NCBI GenBank assembly: GCA_020431545.1
Contig: JAGQIB010000409.1
Location: 1 to 8,934, forward strand
Direction: 5' to 3'
DNA: 8,934 nucleotides
From: Gemmatimonadota bacterium
GTDB lineage: Bacteria; ARS69
The notes under the pieces are model-generated. The model was not told where the DNA came from. It did not search any database and was given only the letters and a program-made list of their open reading frames with translations. Made by a program: the position numbers and the translations under genes. Shown in pieces: positions 1-6,606 of the stretch (position 1 is its first letter; the number at the start of each line of letters is the position of its first letter).

Positions 1-1766
1 CGGGGGCGGGCGCGGTCGTGGTGGGCTCGATCTTCAAGTCGGGAGATACGATCCGCATCGACGTGCAGGTGGAGGACGTGGAGACGGGGCGCGTCCTGCT
101 CGCGAGGAACGCGAGCGGCACCGAGGTCTTCCCGCTCGTGGATCAGCTCGCGCTCGACATCCGGCGAGGGCTCGAGTTGCCGGCGACTCCGGCCGCGACG
201 GCGGTGACCGACGTCACGTCGACCTCTCTCGCGGCGTGGGAGGCCTACGAGGAGGGAGTGCGCGCGTTCGATGCGCTTCGGCTGGCGGACGCCGTCGCCT
301 CGTTCGAGCGCGCGATCGAGATCGATGCCGATTTCGCGCTCGCCCGCGCGCGGCTCGCATCGACCTATTCCTCGCTCGGCGACGACGCGCGCGCTCGACG
401 GTATCGCGACGAAGCGCTGGCCCAGGCGGATCGATTGCCGGAGCGCTCCCGACTGTACCTCGAGGGGGGTGGTGCCCTGGACGCCGGGGACGACGAGCGT
501 GCCATCGAGATCTTCGAGCGCCTCGTCGATCGGTATCCGGACGAGGCGGGGGCGTACGTCGCGCTCAACGGAATCGTCGGTTCGAAACAGGGGGACGTGG
601 AGGCCGGCCTCGGGATCCTGGAGCGCGGCGTCCGGGCAAACCCTCAGTCGCCACAGCTCCGGAACTCCTACGCGTATCGTCTGCGCGATCTCGGCCGCTA
701 CGCGGACGCCATCCGCGAGTTCGAGGCCTATCGTCGTCTGGAACCCGCGGAACCCAACCCCTGGGACAGTCTGGGCGAGCTCTACCTCACCGTGGGACAG
801 CCGGAGCGGGCACTCGAGAGCTACGCCCACGCGCTCGAGATCGACCCCACGTTCTTCACCGCCTACTCGGGGCGGACCATCGCTCTCGCCTCCCTCGGGC
901 GGTTCGACGAAGCGATGGCGGAACTCGCACGCTGGGAAGAGACCACGCCGGAGCGTGACGCCACGATCCTGGGTCTGGACGAGATGCGGGGTCGCGTCTT
1001 CCTCGCCGTCGGTCGCCATGACGAGGCCCGCCGGGCGATGGAAGAGGGATGGGCCACGAGTCGAAGGTTCCGGAACTCCATGGGGTTCGGTGCCGAGCCC
1101 GCCATCGGCACGATGTTCGAGGCGGAGATCGCGTTTCGCGATCGCGACTGGGAGGGGACCGTGCGACTGGCGCAGCAAAGCTGGGAGAGTTTCCGGGGCG
1201 ATTCGCGCCTGGCGCCGGCGCTCCGTTCCATCTTCGGCGAGTTCGAGTGCGCGGCGCTGGCTCGGCTCGGCCGCTCCGACGAGGCGCTCGCCCTCGCGAG
1301 CGACCTGGATTCCGTGGCATCGCATCCGGCGGTGGCCGGGGTGCCCGATCGATTGCGCGGAGAGGTCGCGCTCGCCCGCGGCGAGCTTGCATCGGCCGAG
1401 GAATTCTTTCGGCGTGGCACCGGCACTCCCAAGAGGTTCTTCCTGAATCAGCCCGCGCTGATCGACCTCATGCTGCGAGTCGAGAACCCTCCGCTGAGGG
1501 ACTGGGAAGCGCGTCTCGCCGCCGCCCGAGGGGACCTGCCGACCGCGATCGCGAAGTACGAGGCGCTGAACACTCCGGGACTCGACAACCAGTACGTTGC
1601 GTTCTTCGAGCCGTTGTACGTTCTGGAGAGGGCCCGGCTTCTCGCTCGGATCGGCGACTCGGCGGCCGCGAAACGCGAGTATGCGCGATTCCTCGAGTAC
1701 TGGAAGAAGGCCGACGCCGGACGCCCGGAGGTCGCCGAGGCGCGAAAGTACGTCGGCCGCGGCTGA
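1..1766 (+). CDS. TPR-repeat protein with TolB/FlgO-like N-terminal domain, 5'-truncated by window edge
   Basis: The reading frame is open from base 3, so the gene begins upstream of the window; the GTG at 18 lies inside the conserved domain and is not the start. The first ~55 visible residues (GSIFKSGDTIRIDVQVED and following, then an ETGRVL turn) match the end of the TolB_N/FlgO-like domain that in many bacteria joins an N-terminal Ser/Thr kinase, adenylate cyclase or winged-helix domain to TPRs. About seven or eight TPR units follow from roughly nt 234; the clearest is nt 753-854 (NPWDSLGELYLTVGQPERAL, then an LEIDPT end). The last ~230 residues are helical with weaker repeats. TPRs mediate protein-protein contact, so a signalling or regulatory role is inferred. 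Which effector domain sits at the N-terminus cannot be seen. No signal peptide or membrane segment is visible in this part. The gene ends in TGA, 21 bases before the end of the convergent regulator gene. Confidence 0.85.
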   Translation, partial: GAGAVVVGSIFKSGDTIRIDVQVEDVETGRVLLARNASGTEVFPLVDQLALDIRRGLELPATPAATAVTDVTSTSLAAWEAYEEGVRAFDALRLADAVASFERAIEIDADFALARARLASTYSSLGDDARARRYRDEALAQADRLPERSRLYLEGGGALDAGDDERAIEIFERLVDRYPDEAGAYVALNGIVGSKQGDVEAGLGILERGVRANPQSPQLRNSYAYRLRDLGRYADAIREFEAYRRLEPAEPNPWDSLGELYLTVGQPERALESYAHALEIDPTFFTAYSGRTIALASLGRFDEAMAELARWEETTPERDATILGLDEMRGRVFLAVGRHDEARRAMEEGWATSRRFRNSMGFGAEPAIGTMFEAEIAFRDRDWEGTVRLAQQSWESFRGDSRLAPALRSIFGEFECAALARLGRSDEALALASDLDSVASHPAVAGVPDRLRGEVALARGELASAEEFFRRGTGTPKRFFLNQPALIDLMLRVENPPLRDWEARLAAARGDLPTAIAKYEALNTPGLDNQYVAFFEPLYVLERARLLARIGDSAAAKREYARFLEYWKKADAGRPEVAEARKYVGRG

Positions 1767-1787
1767 GTCATGCCACCGGAGTCCGCG

Positions 1788-3422
1788 CTACGTGTTCGCC
1801 CAGGCGGGCATCGCGCTCATGAACCGCTCCGCGCGACGTCGCGCCTCGGTTTCGTCCAGCCCGCCCTGCCAGCGTTGCATCCAGTGCGTGAGGATTCCGA
1901 GCACTTCCTCGCGCGGTCGGAGCTCCCCGTCTTCGTTCGCGCAGTACCGACAGTAGATCTCCGCGGCGCCGCGGTTCTCGTGCAGCGAGCAGGAACAGGA
2001 TCGACAGAGGCCCGGATGCAGCTGACCGGACAGTGACTCCGCGGCCTGCCCGAGTGCCGGCAGCCACTCCGGCGGCGTGATCGCACGTGCGGTTTCCACG
2101 GCCCGGCGCCAGGCGATCGCGTGTTCCTCCGCGGGGACGGCGGCGGCGAGCGTGGCGAGCAGGCGGCGGACGAGATCCCGTCGGAACTCGGGGCCCGCCT
2201 CCTCGAAGTGCGGGAGCGGACGCGGTCCGACCACGCCGCGGGAGTCGGGGTCGGAGACCACGACCGCCGCGGGCGATCTCGCGATCTCGAACAGCAAGTC
2301 GGCGTAGAGAGCGGCAGTCGCAGGACGCGCGGTGCCGAACAGCTCCGTGTCTCCGGCCTCGCGCAGGAGCGGAAGCAGCGGCTCTCCGCCCCGAATGGCG
2401 AGGCCGAGCGGATAGCGCGGCTCGTCGCCGGGGGGAGGGAGCAGTCGCTCGGCGCGCCAGTGGGGCGCGAAGCCATCGCGCGTGTCGAGCGCCGCGTGGG
2501 CCGACCCCACGGTCCACTCGTCGGCCACGAGGATCGTGGGGCGATCGAGGCGGGCGGCTTCGGCCAGCAGTTCGTCGGCGAGCGCGGCCGCGGTCGGGCG
2601 GCGTCGCGCGGCGACACGCTCCGGCGGAACGTTCCACTGTCGGACGAGCAGCCCGGCGGCGGGATCGTTCTCGCGGACCAGGAAGATCGAGTCCGCGGTG
2701 CGGGCGGGACTCATCAGATCGTTCCAGTCGGGAGGCGGAGTCGGGTTCTCGGCGGCCGTCACCCGGAGCGCGGCCAGCGACGGCCGGCAACCCGGGACCG
2801 AGACGAACTCGAGCCCGCGACTCTTGAGGTAGGGGGTCTCGAACAGACCCACCCCGAGATCCACTTCGCCGCCCGGAAGCAATGCCCGCACCACCTCCTC
2901 GGCGGATGCGCGCACCCACCGCACGCCCCAGGCGGGGTCCACCGCGCCCACGAGCCGCTCCACATAGCGACGGAAGAATCCCTCGAACGGGCCGAGCGGA
3001 ACGACCGCGGCGTGGACGGGTTCGGGATCCCCGCTCTCCGCGCGCGAGCGGATGCGGTCGATCGCGCCGGTCGCGACGTCGCGGCGGCCGGGTCGGCGAC
3101 CTCCGTCGCCCTCGGCGGCCGCGCGGACTTCATCCGTCCACTCGACGCCGACGCCTTCGATCCAGGCGCGCGGATCCGCGTCGAGTCCCCGGGCGAGGCG
3201 CGCGAGCGTGCGCACCCAGGACATCGCGAGCCTCCGGCTCTGCTCGCGGCGGAAGTCGGGCGGCGAGGCGTCGACCAGGATGCGCTGGATCGTGTGGGTG
3301 GACACGCCCAGGCGGCGGGCCAGCTCCGCGCGGGACGAGGCCGACGCGTCGGCGCTCGCGAGCGCCCGCCAGATCGGTCGGTAGCCGGGCGGGAGTCCGC
3401 CGGGTGGCCGGGATTTCTTCAT
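1788..3422 (-). CDS. HTH / solute-binding-like / zinc-ribbon fusion protein, putative one-component regulator
   Basis: This is a 544-residue soluble protein without a signal peptide. Residues ~31-50 (AELARRLGVSTHTIQRILVD) read as a helix-turn-helix. Residues ~135-365 resemble a type-2 periplasmic-binding (SBP family 3-like) fold: a GGEVDLGVGLFETPYLKSRG stretch at ~184-203, then a VSVPG turn, and later YPLGLAIRGGEPLLPLL. Residues 471-544 fit the 'putative zinc ribbon' family I recall as PF12674: CRSC at 473-476, YCRYC with Cys 491 and 494, then an amphipathic helix. Cys 478 is an extra cysteine. The likely role is a cytosolic DNA-binding sensor whose binding-protein-like lobe reads a small ligand; the zinc ribbon could be structural or bind a partner. 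It diverges from the exported propeller gene and shares its control region. The ATG at 3422 is preceded by GAGGA at an 8-base gap. Domain calls are by eye: HTH fairly sure, zinc ribbon strong, PBP-like middle moderate. Target and ligand are unknown. Confidence 0.85.
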   Translation of the reverse strand: MKKSRPPGGLPPGYRPIWRALASADASASSRAELARRLGVSTHTIQRILVDASPPDFRREQSRRLAMSWVRTLARLARGLDADPRAWIEGVGVEWTDEVRAAAEGDGGRRPGRRDVATGAIDRIRSRAESGDPEPVHAAVVPLGPFEGFFRRYVERLVGAVDPAWGVRWVRASAEEVVRALLPGGEVDLGVGLFETPYLKSRGLEFVSVPGCRPSLAALRVTAAENPTPPPDWNDLMSPARTADSIFLVRENDPAAGLLVRQWNVPPERVAARRRPTAAALADELLAEAARLDRPTILVADEWTVGSAHAALDTRDGFAPHWRAERLLPPPGDEPRYPLGLAIRGGEPLLPLLREAGDTELFGTARPATAALYADLLFEIARSPAAVVVSDPDSRGVVGPRPLPHFEEAGPEFRRDLVRRLLATLAAAVPAEEHAIAWRRAVETARAITPPEWLPALGQAAESLSGQLHPGLCRSCSCSLHENRGAAEIYCRYCANEDGELRPREEVLGILTHWMQRWQGGLDETEARRRAERFMSAMPAWANT

Positions 3423-3445
3423 CGGGTCGTTCCTCGGATTCCGAC

Positions 3446-3475
3446 CACGGTAAGTCCGTGCGGGGCATTCGTCAA
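3446..3475 (-). promoter_or_regulatory. Promoter of the regulator gene with an operator-like palindrome over the -10 box
   Basis: Read on the minus strand, TTGACG (3470-3475) is followed 17 bases later by TACCGT (3447-3452), which keeps the three most conserved -10 positions (T, A and final T). A perfect inverted repeat CACGG-taagt-CCGTG (3446-3460) covers the -10 box. Transcription would start near 3440, leaving a leader of about 18 bases before the ATG. A protein bound to the palindrome would block RNA polymerase, so autorepression by the gene's own HTH protein is a natural guess, not something shown. The -35 match is good and the -10 is weak. Confidence 0.45.
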
Positions 3476-3501
3476 GAGGGATGCCGTTGCCAGCAATGAA
3501 C

Positions 3502-3536
3502 GTCGGTGTCCATTCTGGGGCGCCTGAGATACCGAC
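3502..3536. promoter_or_regulatory. Inverted repeat in the divergent control region, possible operator
   Basis: GTCGGTGTC (3502-3510) and GATACCGAC (3528-3536) are inverted copies with one mismatch over nine bases; the arm starts are 26 bases apart. The repeat lies between the two divergent genes, upstream of both putative promoters. That placement suits a regulator dimer binding site. It overlaps the hairpin at 3519-3554, so as RNA the two could not form together, but as DNA both could be protein sites. Chance is a real alternative in GC-rich DNA. Confidence 0.3.
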
Positions 3537-3554
3537 AATTGACGTCTCGGCGCC
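3519..3554. repeat. Stem with one bulge (GGCGCC t GAGA ... TCTC GGCGCC) plus repeated TTGACG boxes
   Basis: GGCGCC (3519-3524) pairs with GGCGCC (3549-3554), and GAGA (3526-3529) pairs with TCTC (3545-3548), leaving T3525 bulged and a 15-base loop: ten base pairs in all. The loop holds a TTGACG (3539-3544), and a second TTGACG starts 16 bases later at 3555. Either could be a -35 box for the propeller gene, but I find no -10 at 16-18 bases from either. The element could equally be a protein-binding dyad. Confidence 0.3.
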
Positions 3555-3585
3555 TTGACGCTCGCTATTCTGGTGGTGATGGTAT

Positions 3586-3614
3586 TGCTCGCAAGGCGGC
3601 CAGCCTTGCGGGCA
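3586..3614 (+). promoter_or_regulatory. Leader hairpin 1 upstream of the propeller gene
   Basis: The bases 3586-3597 pair with 3603-3614 around a five-base loop (ggcca), giving a 12-bp stem with a single G-U pair. The core GCAAGGC/GCCTTGC is perfect. It lies 35 bases before the ATG. No run of T follows, so it does not look like a simple intrinsic terminator. It may stabilise or regulate the mRNA together with the switch-like element just downstream, provided transcription starts upstream of 3586, which is not established. Confidence 0.5.
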
Positions 3615-3617
3615 TCA

Positions 3618-3641
3618 GCCCCTCCGGGGCACCAACGGAGG
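3618..3641 (+). promoter_or_regulatory. Two mutually exclusive hairpins, one of which hides the Shine-Dalgarno sequence
   Basis: Fold A pairs GCCCC (3618-3622) with GGGGC (3626-3630) around a three-base loop and leaves the ribosome-binding site free. Fold B pairs CCTCCG (3621-3626) with CGGAGG (3636-3641), six perfect base pairs with a nine-base loop, and buries the Shine-Dalgarno core GGAGG (3637-3641), which sits 7 bases before the ATG at 3649. The folds share bases 3621-3626 and cannot coexist. This is the layout of a translational switch, though any strong SD in GC-rich DNA has some chance of a nearby complement. I recognise no known riboswitch class. Confidence 0.4.
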
Positions 3642-3648
3642 CGACCCC

Positions 3649-5397
3649 ATGACCACTCGACCCTCGATCGGCGCCACGGCGTCGATTCTCCCCCTGGCGT
3701 TCCTGTTCCTCGCCGCGCGCTCCTCGTCCGCGGCGCCCCCCGACTTCACCGAGCAGCTCGAGTTCGGCGGCGGCCCCACGATCTGCGTCGCCTGGGGCGA
3801 CCCGGATGGCGACGGCGATCCCGATCTCGCCGTGGGCAACACCGGTGCGCAGAACTGGCTGTTCCGCAACGACGGCGGCAGCGTGTTCTCGCAGTTCGAC
3901 GAGTTCGAGCAGGGCCAGACGTTCACCCTGACCTGGGCCGATTGCGACAACGACGGCGACCTCGATCTCGCGGTCGGCAACCGGCTCGCGGCGAACCGCC
4001 TGTTCGAGAACAACGGCGACGGGACGTTCACCACGCGCACGCGCTTCGGCAACTTCCTCACGATCACGATCGCCCTCGCGTGGGCGGACTACGATCTCGA
4101 CGGCGACCTCGACGTCGCGGTCGGCAACGGCATCCTCGGATCGGCGCAGGAGAACTACCTGTATCGCAACGACGGCGGCAACAACGTCTTCACGCAGACG
4201 CTGCAGTTCGGCGCCGGGCAGACGCAGTCCGTGGTGTGGGGAGACTTCGATCAGGATGGCGACCCCGACCTCGCCGTGGGCAACGGCGGTTTCGGATTCG
4301 TGGAGCAGAACTACCTGTACGTGAACAACGGCGACGGCACGTTCACGGAGAGAATGGAGTACGGGACCGGCGACACGACGTCTCTCGGCTGGGGCGACGC
4401 CGACAACGACGGCGACCTCGACCTCGCCGTGGCGAACTGGGACGGCGGACAGAACTACCTGTACCGGAACGACGGCGGCACGTTCGCGGAGATCCCGCAG
4501 TTCGGGCTTCGGGATCCCAACACGCTCGCGTGGGCCGACTACGACAACGACGGCGATCTGGATCTCGCGGTGGGCAACGGCGACTTCGGCTCGGCCGACT
4601 CGAACTACCTCTATGTGAACGAAGGCAATCTCGTGTTCACGGAGAGCGCGCAGTTCGGACTCGGCAGCACGGACGGCGTGGCGTGGGCCGACTACGACCT
4701 GGACGGTGACCTCGATCTCGCGGTGGGGAACGAGCACTCGCCGAACGACAACGCGCTCTACATCAACCAGGAGAACGACTCCGACTGGCTCTCGCTGACG
4801 CTCGTGGGGCACTTCCACGATCTCGGCGCCGGCTTCTCGAATCGCAGCGGCATCGGCGCGAAGGTCGCGGTCTACGAGGCGGGCTTCCTCGGAGACGCCG
4901 GGCATCTGCTCGGATTCCGCGAGATCGAGGCGCACGGCGGATTCTCGTCGCAGAACGACATCGCCGCGCACTTCGGGCTGCCCGGGCAGGCGACGGTAGA
5001 TGTGCGGATCACGTGGCCGGGGTCGGCGGGGACGCACGTGGTGCAGGACCTGACCGGGGTCGCGGTCCCGTCGCGGATGACGGTGCACGAGAGTGGGGGA
5101 GACGTCGGCGTGATCGCGGACCCGCGAACGGGCGGTCCGGTCTGGCGGATCCAGCCGAATCCCGCGCCCGGCGGCGAGACACTCGTGCAGTACCTGCGGC
5201 CGACGGCGGAGGGCGCCACGGCGGAGATCGTGGATGTTGCCGGGCGTCGCGTCGCGCGGCTCGCGCTGCATCCGATCGACGGCGGAGCCGAGGCGCGCTG
5301 GGACGGGCGGAACGATCTGGGAGAGATGGTGGCGGCGGGAGTCTACTTCGTGCGGGGTGACGGCGAGGCGCCGGGGCGGATCACCGTGTTGCACTGA
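3649..5397 (+). CDS. Exported seven-repeat FG-GAP/VCBS beta-propeller protein with ASPIC/UnbV domain and FlgD-like C-terminal tail
   Basis: This is a 582-residue secreted or surface protein. Residues 1-29 form a signal peptide (hydrophobic core ILPLAFLFLAA, cleavage near SSSAA). Seven repeats built on W(G/A)Dx-D-x-DGD-x-DLAVGN begin at W49, W96, W145, W197, W248, W295 and W346, spaced 47-52 residues. Their aspartates fit the calcium-binding loops of FG-GAP/VCBS repeats, and seven units suit one closed seven-bladed propeller. Residues ~380-482 match the ASPIC/UnbV domain (SGIGAKV, then FSSQNDIAAHFGLPGQ and an ITWPGS stretch). Residues ~500-582 (IQPNPAPGG, VDVAGRRVARL, WDGRNDLGE, AAGVYFVRG) resemble the FlgD-Ig or type IX sorting tail common in FCB-group exoproteins. 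Propellers of this kind bind ligands or surfaces; a specific partner is unknown. The start is supported by GGAGG 7 bases upstream. It is transcribed divergently from the HTH fusion gene. Confidence 0.93.
   Translation: MTTRPSIGATASILPLAFLFLAARSSSAAPPDFTEQLEFGGGPTICVAWGDPDGDGDPDLAVGNTGAQNWLFRNDGGSVFSQFDEFEQGQTFTLTWADCDNDGDLDLAVGNRLAANRLFENNGDGTFTTRTRFGNFLTITIALAWADYDLDGDLDVAVGNGILGSAQENYLYRNDGGNNVFTQTLQFGAGQTQSVVWGDFDQDGDPDLAVGNGGFGFVEQNYLYVNNGDGTFTERMEYGTGDTTSLGWGDADNDGDLDLAVANWDGGQNYLYRNDGGTFAEIPQFGLRDPNTLAWADYDNDGDLDLAVGNGDFGSADSNYLYVNEGNLVFTESAQFGLGSTDGVAWADYDLDGDLDLAVGNEHSPNDNALYINQENDSDWLSLTLVGHFHDLGAGFSNRSGIGAKVAVYEAGFLGDAGHLLGFREIEAHGGFSSQNDIAAHFGLPGQATVDVRITWPGSAGTHVVQDLTGVAVPSRMTVHESGGDVGVIADPRTGGPVWRIQPNPAPGGETLVQYLRPTAEGATAEIVDVAGRRVARLALHPIDGGAEARWDGRNDLGEMVAAGVYFVRGDGEAPGRITVLH
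3793..4731 (+). repeat. Seven tandem FG-GAP/VCBS coding repeats
   Basis: Seven copies of a ~16-residue acidic motif recur about every 150 bases. Repeats 2, 3, 6 and 7 are nearly the same in protein (WADYD or WADCD, then DGDLDLAVGN or a one-residue variant). At DNA level they differ at many third positions, for example repeats 3 and 7 (gatctcgacggc against gacctggacggt). This suggests old duplications held by selection on protein rather than recent expansion. Repeat 5 ends in AVAN instead of AVGN, and repeats 1 and 4 have Pro before the last Asp. Confidence 0.9.
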
Positions 5398-5424
5398 TTT
5401 CCCGGACTGCGCCACCTCAGCCGC

Positions 5425-5470
5425 GGGCGGACGGACATCGGTCCGTTCGCCCCACGTGGGGTTACTCCCC
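5425..5470. terminator. Hairpin between convergent genes, possible bidirectional terminator
   Basis: Bases 5425-5436 pair with 5441-5452 around a four-base loop (atcg): a 12-bp stem with one G-T pair. A second small stem, GGGG (5458-5461) with CCCC (5467-5470), follows. The first stem starts 28 bases after the stop codon of the propeller gene, and the region lies just before the end of the convergent membrane-protein gene. There is no T tract on either side, so it is not a canonical intrinsic terminator; it may act with Rho or protect mRNA 3' ends. Confidence 0.45.
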
Positions 5471-5475
5471 TTCGA

Positions 5476-6579
5476 CTAGGAGGCCCCGTCCCCGCGCGCC
5501 GCCCGGCGGCGGATCTCCGCCAGCAGAGCCCGGAGCGTGTCCGGATGCTCCTCGCGTTTGATGTGACGGTAGCTGTCGACCAGGGAGGAATCTGTGTAGC
5601 TCGAGTAGTCGAGCCGTCCCGCAACGTCCGCGAGGTCTTGTCGCTCGGCGAGCTGCTCCTGGTCGAAGATATCCCGAAGGTCCTCACGGGCTCGGTGCGC
5701 GCGCTGAGATTCGGAGGGTTCGGCCTCACACGGGACCGCGTTGTAGTTGACGAACATGATTGTCGTTGCCACCGCGATCACGACGAGTGACAGGACCTGG
5801 ATGATGTCGCTCGCGAGACCCACGCCGATCGCGAGTGGGCTCGCTCCCCATTCCGCGAGCTCCTGAATCAACCGGGAAGCGTCCTGCGGAGTCATCGCCC
5901 GATGCAGCTTCGGGGCTGCGAGGAACGCCGGTATCGTGACCAAGAGCGAGAGCACCCCGAACGCCGCGGCGTTCATCGCGAGGACACCAGCCGTTCGCCA
6001 GAAACGCCCGCGAACCGTCGCTAGCGTTTGCGCGAATGGGAAGTGGAAACGCTTCTCACCGGCCACCACGGCGGCCGGGAGCAGCGCGAACTGAACGGAG
6101 AGTGCGACCCCGGGAAGCAGGAAGACCACGGCACCGAGAAGAATGGCTAGTCCCGCGACCAGACCCGAGAGGATCAGGCTCGCCAATCGGATCGGGTCGA
6201 GGGTCCGGCGTGCCGTCACGAGGAACGGTTCGGGTTCGCCTGTGACCACCGTGCGCGCGCGGAGCCACACGTAGTGCATCAGGATGACGTTGACGAGATA
6301 GGTGAGCGGCATGAGCCAGAGCACTGACTTTAGCCCGGGCGCGCAGTCCACGTAGGGGAACTTCGGGAGATCGAGCGTCACGAGTTCGGGATTCTCGATG
6401 AAGTTCTGCCACGCGCGCGCGGCCATGATCTGCTCGGGGACGAGCAGCAAAGCCAGAAGGATCAGATATGGCCCTGCCAGTGTTCGGAAGGCCGGCCCGA
6501 ATGCGACCTCGAGGGACTTCTCGTAGATCTCACTGCCGGAGTAGGCGCGGGTGCGGAGGCCCTCGAGTCCCTTTTGCAT
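5476..6579 (-). CDS. Polytopic inner-membrane protein with charged cytoplasmic tail, function unknown
   Basis: The product has 367 residues with about six hydrophobic segments, near 32-53, 86-106, 131-152, 153-173, 196-220 and 250-276, then a hydrophilic, highly charged tail (280-367). The core LLPGVALSVQFALLPAAVVA, the charged linker and the RGRFWRTAGVL stretch (~190-200) recall membrane proteins of the GPDPase-membrane-domain / YciC-like type, where an LPG turn precedes a helix and a conserved amphipathic linker. That likeness is from memory and gives no reaction. The phosphodiesterase domain itself is absent. The start at ATG 6579 has a strong GGAGG 6 bases upstream. It follows the barrel gene by 27 bases on the same strand, so the two are very likely co-transcribed. 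Base composition is lower in GC than neighbouring genes. It could be a transport, anchoring or envelope-assembly partner of the barrel; nothing in the sequence decides this. Confidence 0.82.
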   Translation of the reverse strand: MQKGLEGLRTRAYSGSEIYEKSLEVAFGPAFRTLAGPYLILLALLLVPEQIMAARAWQNFIENPELVTLDLPKFPYVDCAPGLKSVLWLMPLTYLVNVILMHYVWLRARTVVTGEPEPFLVTARRTLDPIRLASLILSGLVAGLAILLGAVVFLLPGVALSVQFALLPAAVVAGEKRFHFPFAQTLATVRGRFWRTAGVLAMNAAAFGVLSLLVTIPAFLAAPKLHRAMTPQDASRLIQELAEWGASPLAIGVGLASDIIQVLSLVVIAVATTIMFVNYNAVPCEAEPSESQRAHRAREDLRDIFDQEQLAERQDLADVAGRLDYSSYTDSSLVDSYRHIKREEHPDTLRALLAEIRRRAARGDGAS

Positions 6580-6606
6580 CTGCTACCTCCGATCCCGCGG
6601 CGCCAC

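Noticed and set aside
1767..1787. Terminator between the two convergent genes at the left
   Set aside because: Only 21 bases, with no hairpin or T tract.
1049..1822. 257-codon plus-strand frame overlapping the TPR gene
   Set aside because: It is an out-of-frame shadow with Arg/Gly-rich low-complexity product; the TPR frame explains the region.
2121..3527. 468-codon open frame on the plus strand, opposite the HTH fusion gene
   Set aside because: The product is Arg/Gly-rich without motifs, runs over the promoter region of the real gene, and is the usual antisense shadow in GC-rich DNA.
3574..3589. Sigma-54-like box (TGG at -24, TTGCT at -12, correct spacing) before the propeller gene
   Set aside because: The GG and GC pairs are correctly spaced, but the rest of the -24 element does not fit, it would start transcription inside hairpin 1, and short matches are frequent by chance.
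3586..3648. c-di-GMP-I (GEMM) riboswitch in the propeller leader
   Set aside because: The CGCAAGGC stretch recalls part of that motif, but the conserved loops and second helix are absent and the loops are too small.
3565..5415. 616-codon open frame on the minus strand, opposite the propeller gene
   Set aside because: It mirrors the codon pattern of the repeats (GAC/CTC/GGC read backwards gives Val/Arg/Glu-rich text), has no domain signature, and the plus-strand frame has a signal peptide, ordered domains and a good ribosome-binding site.
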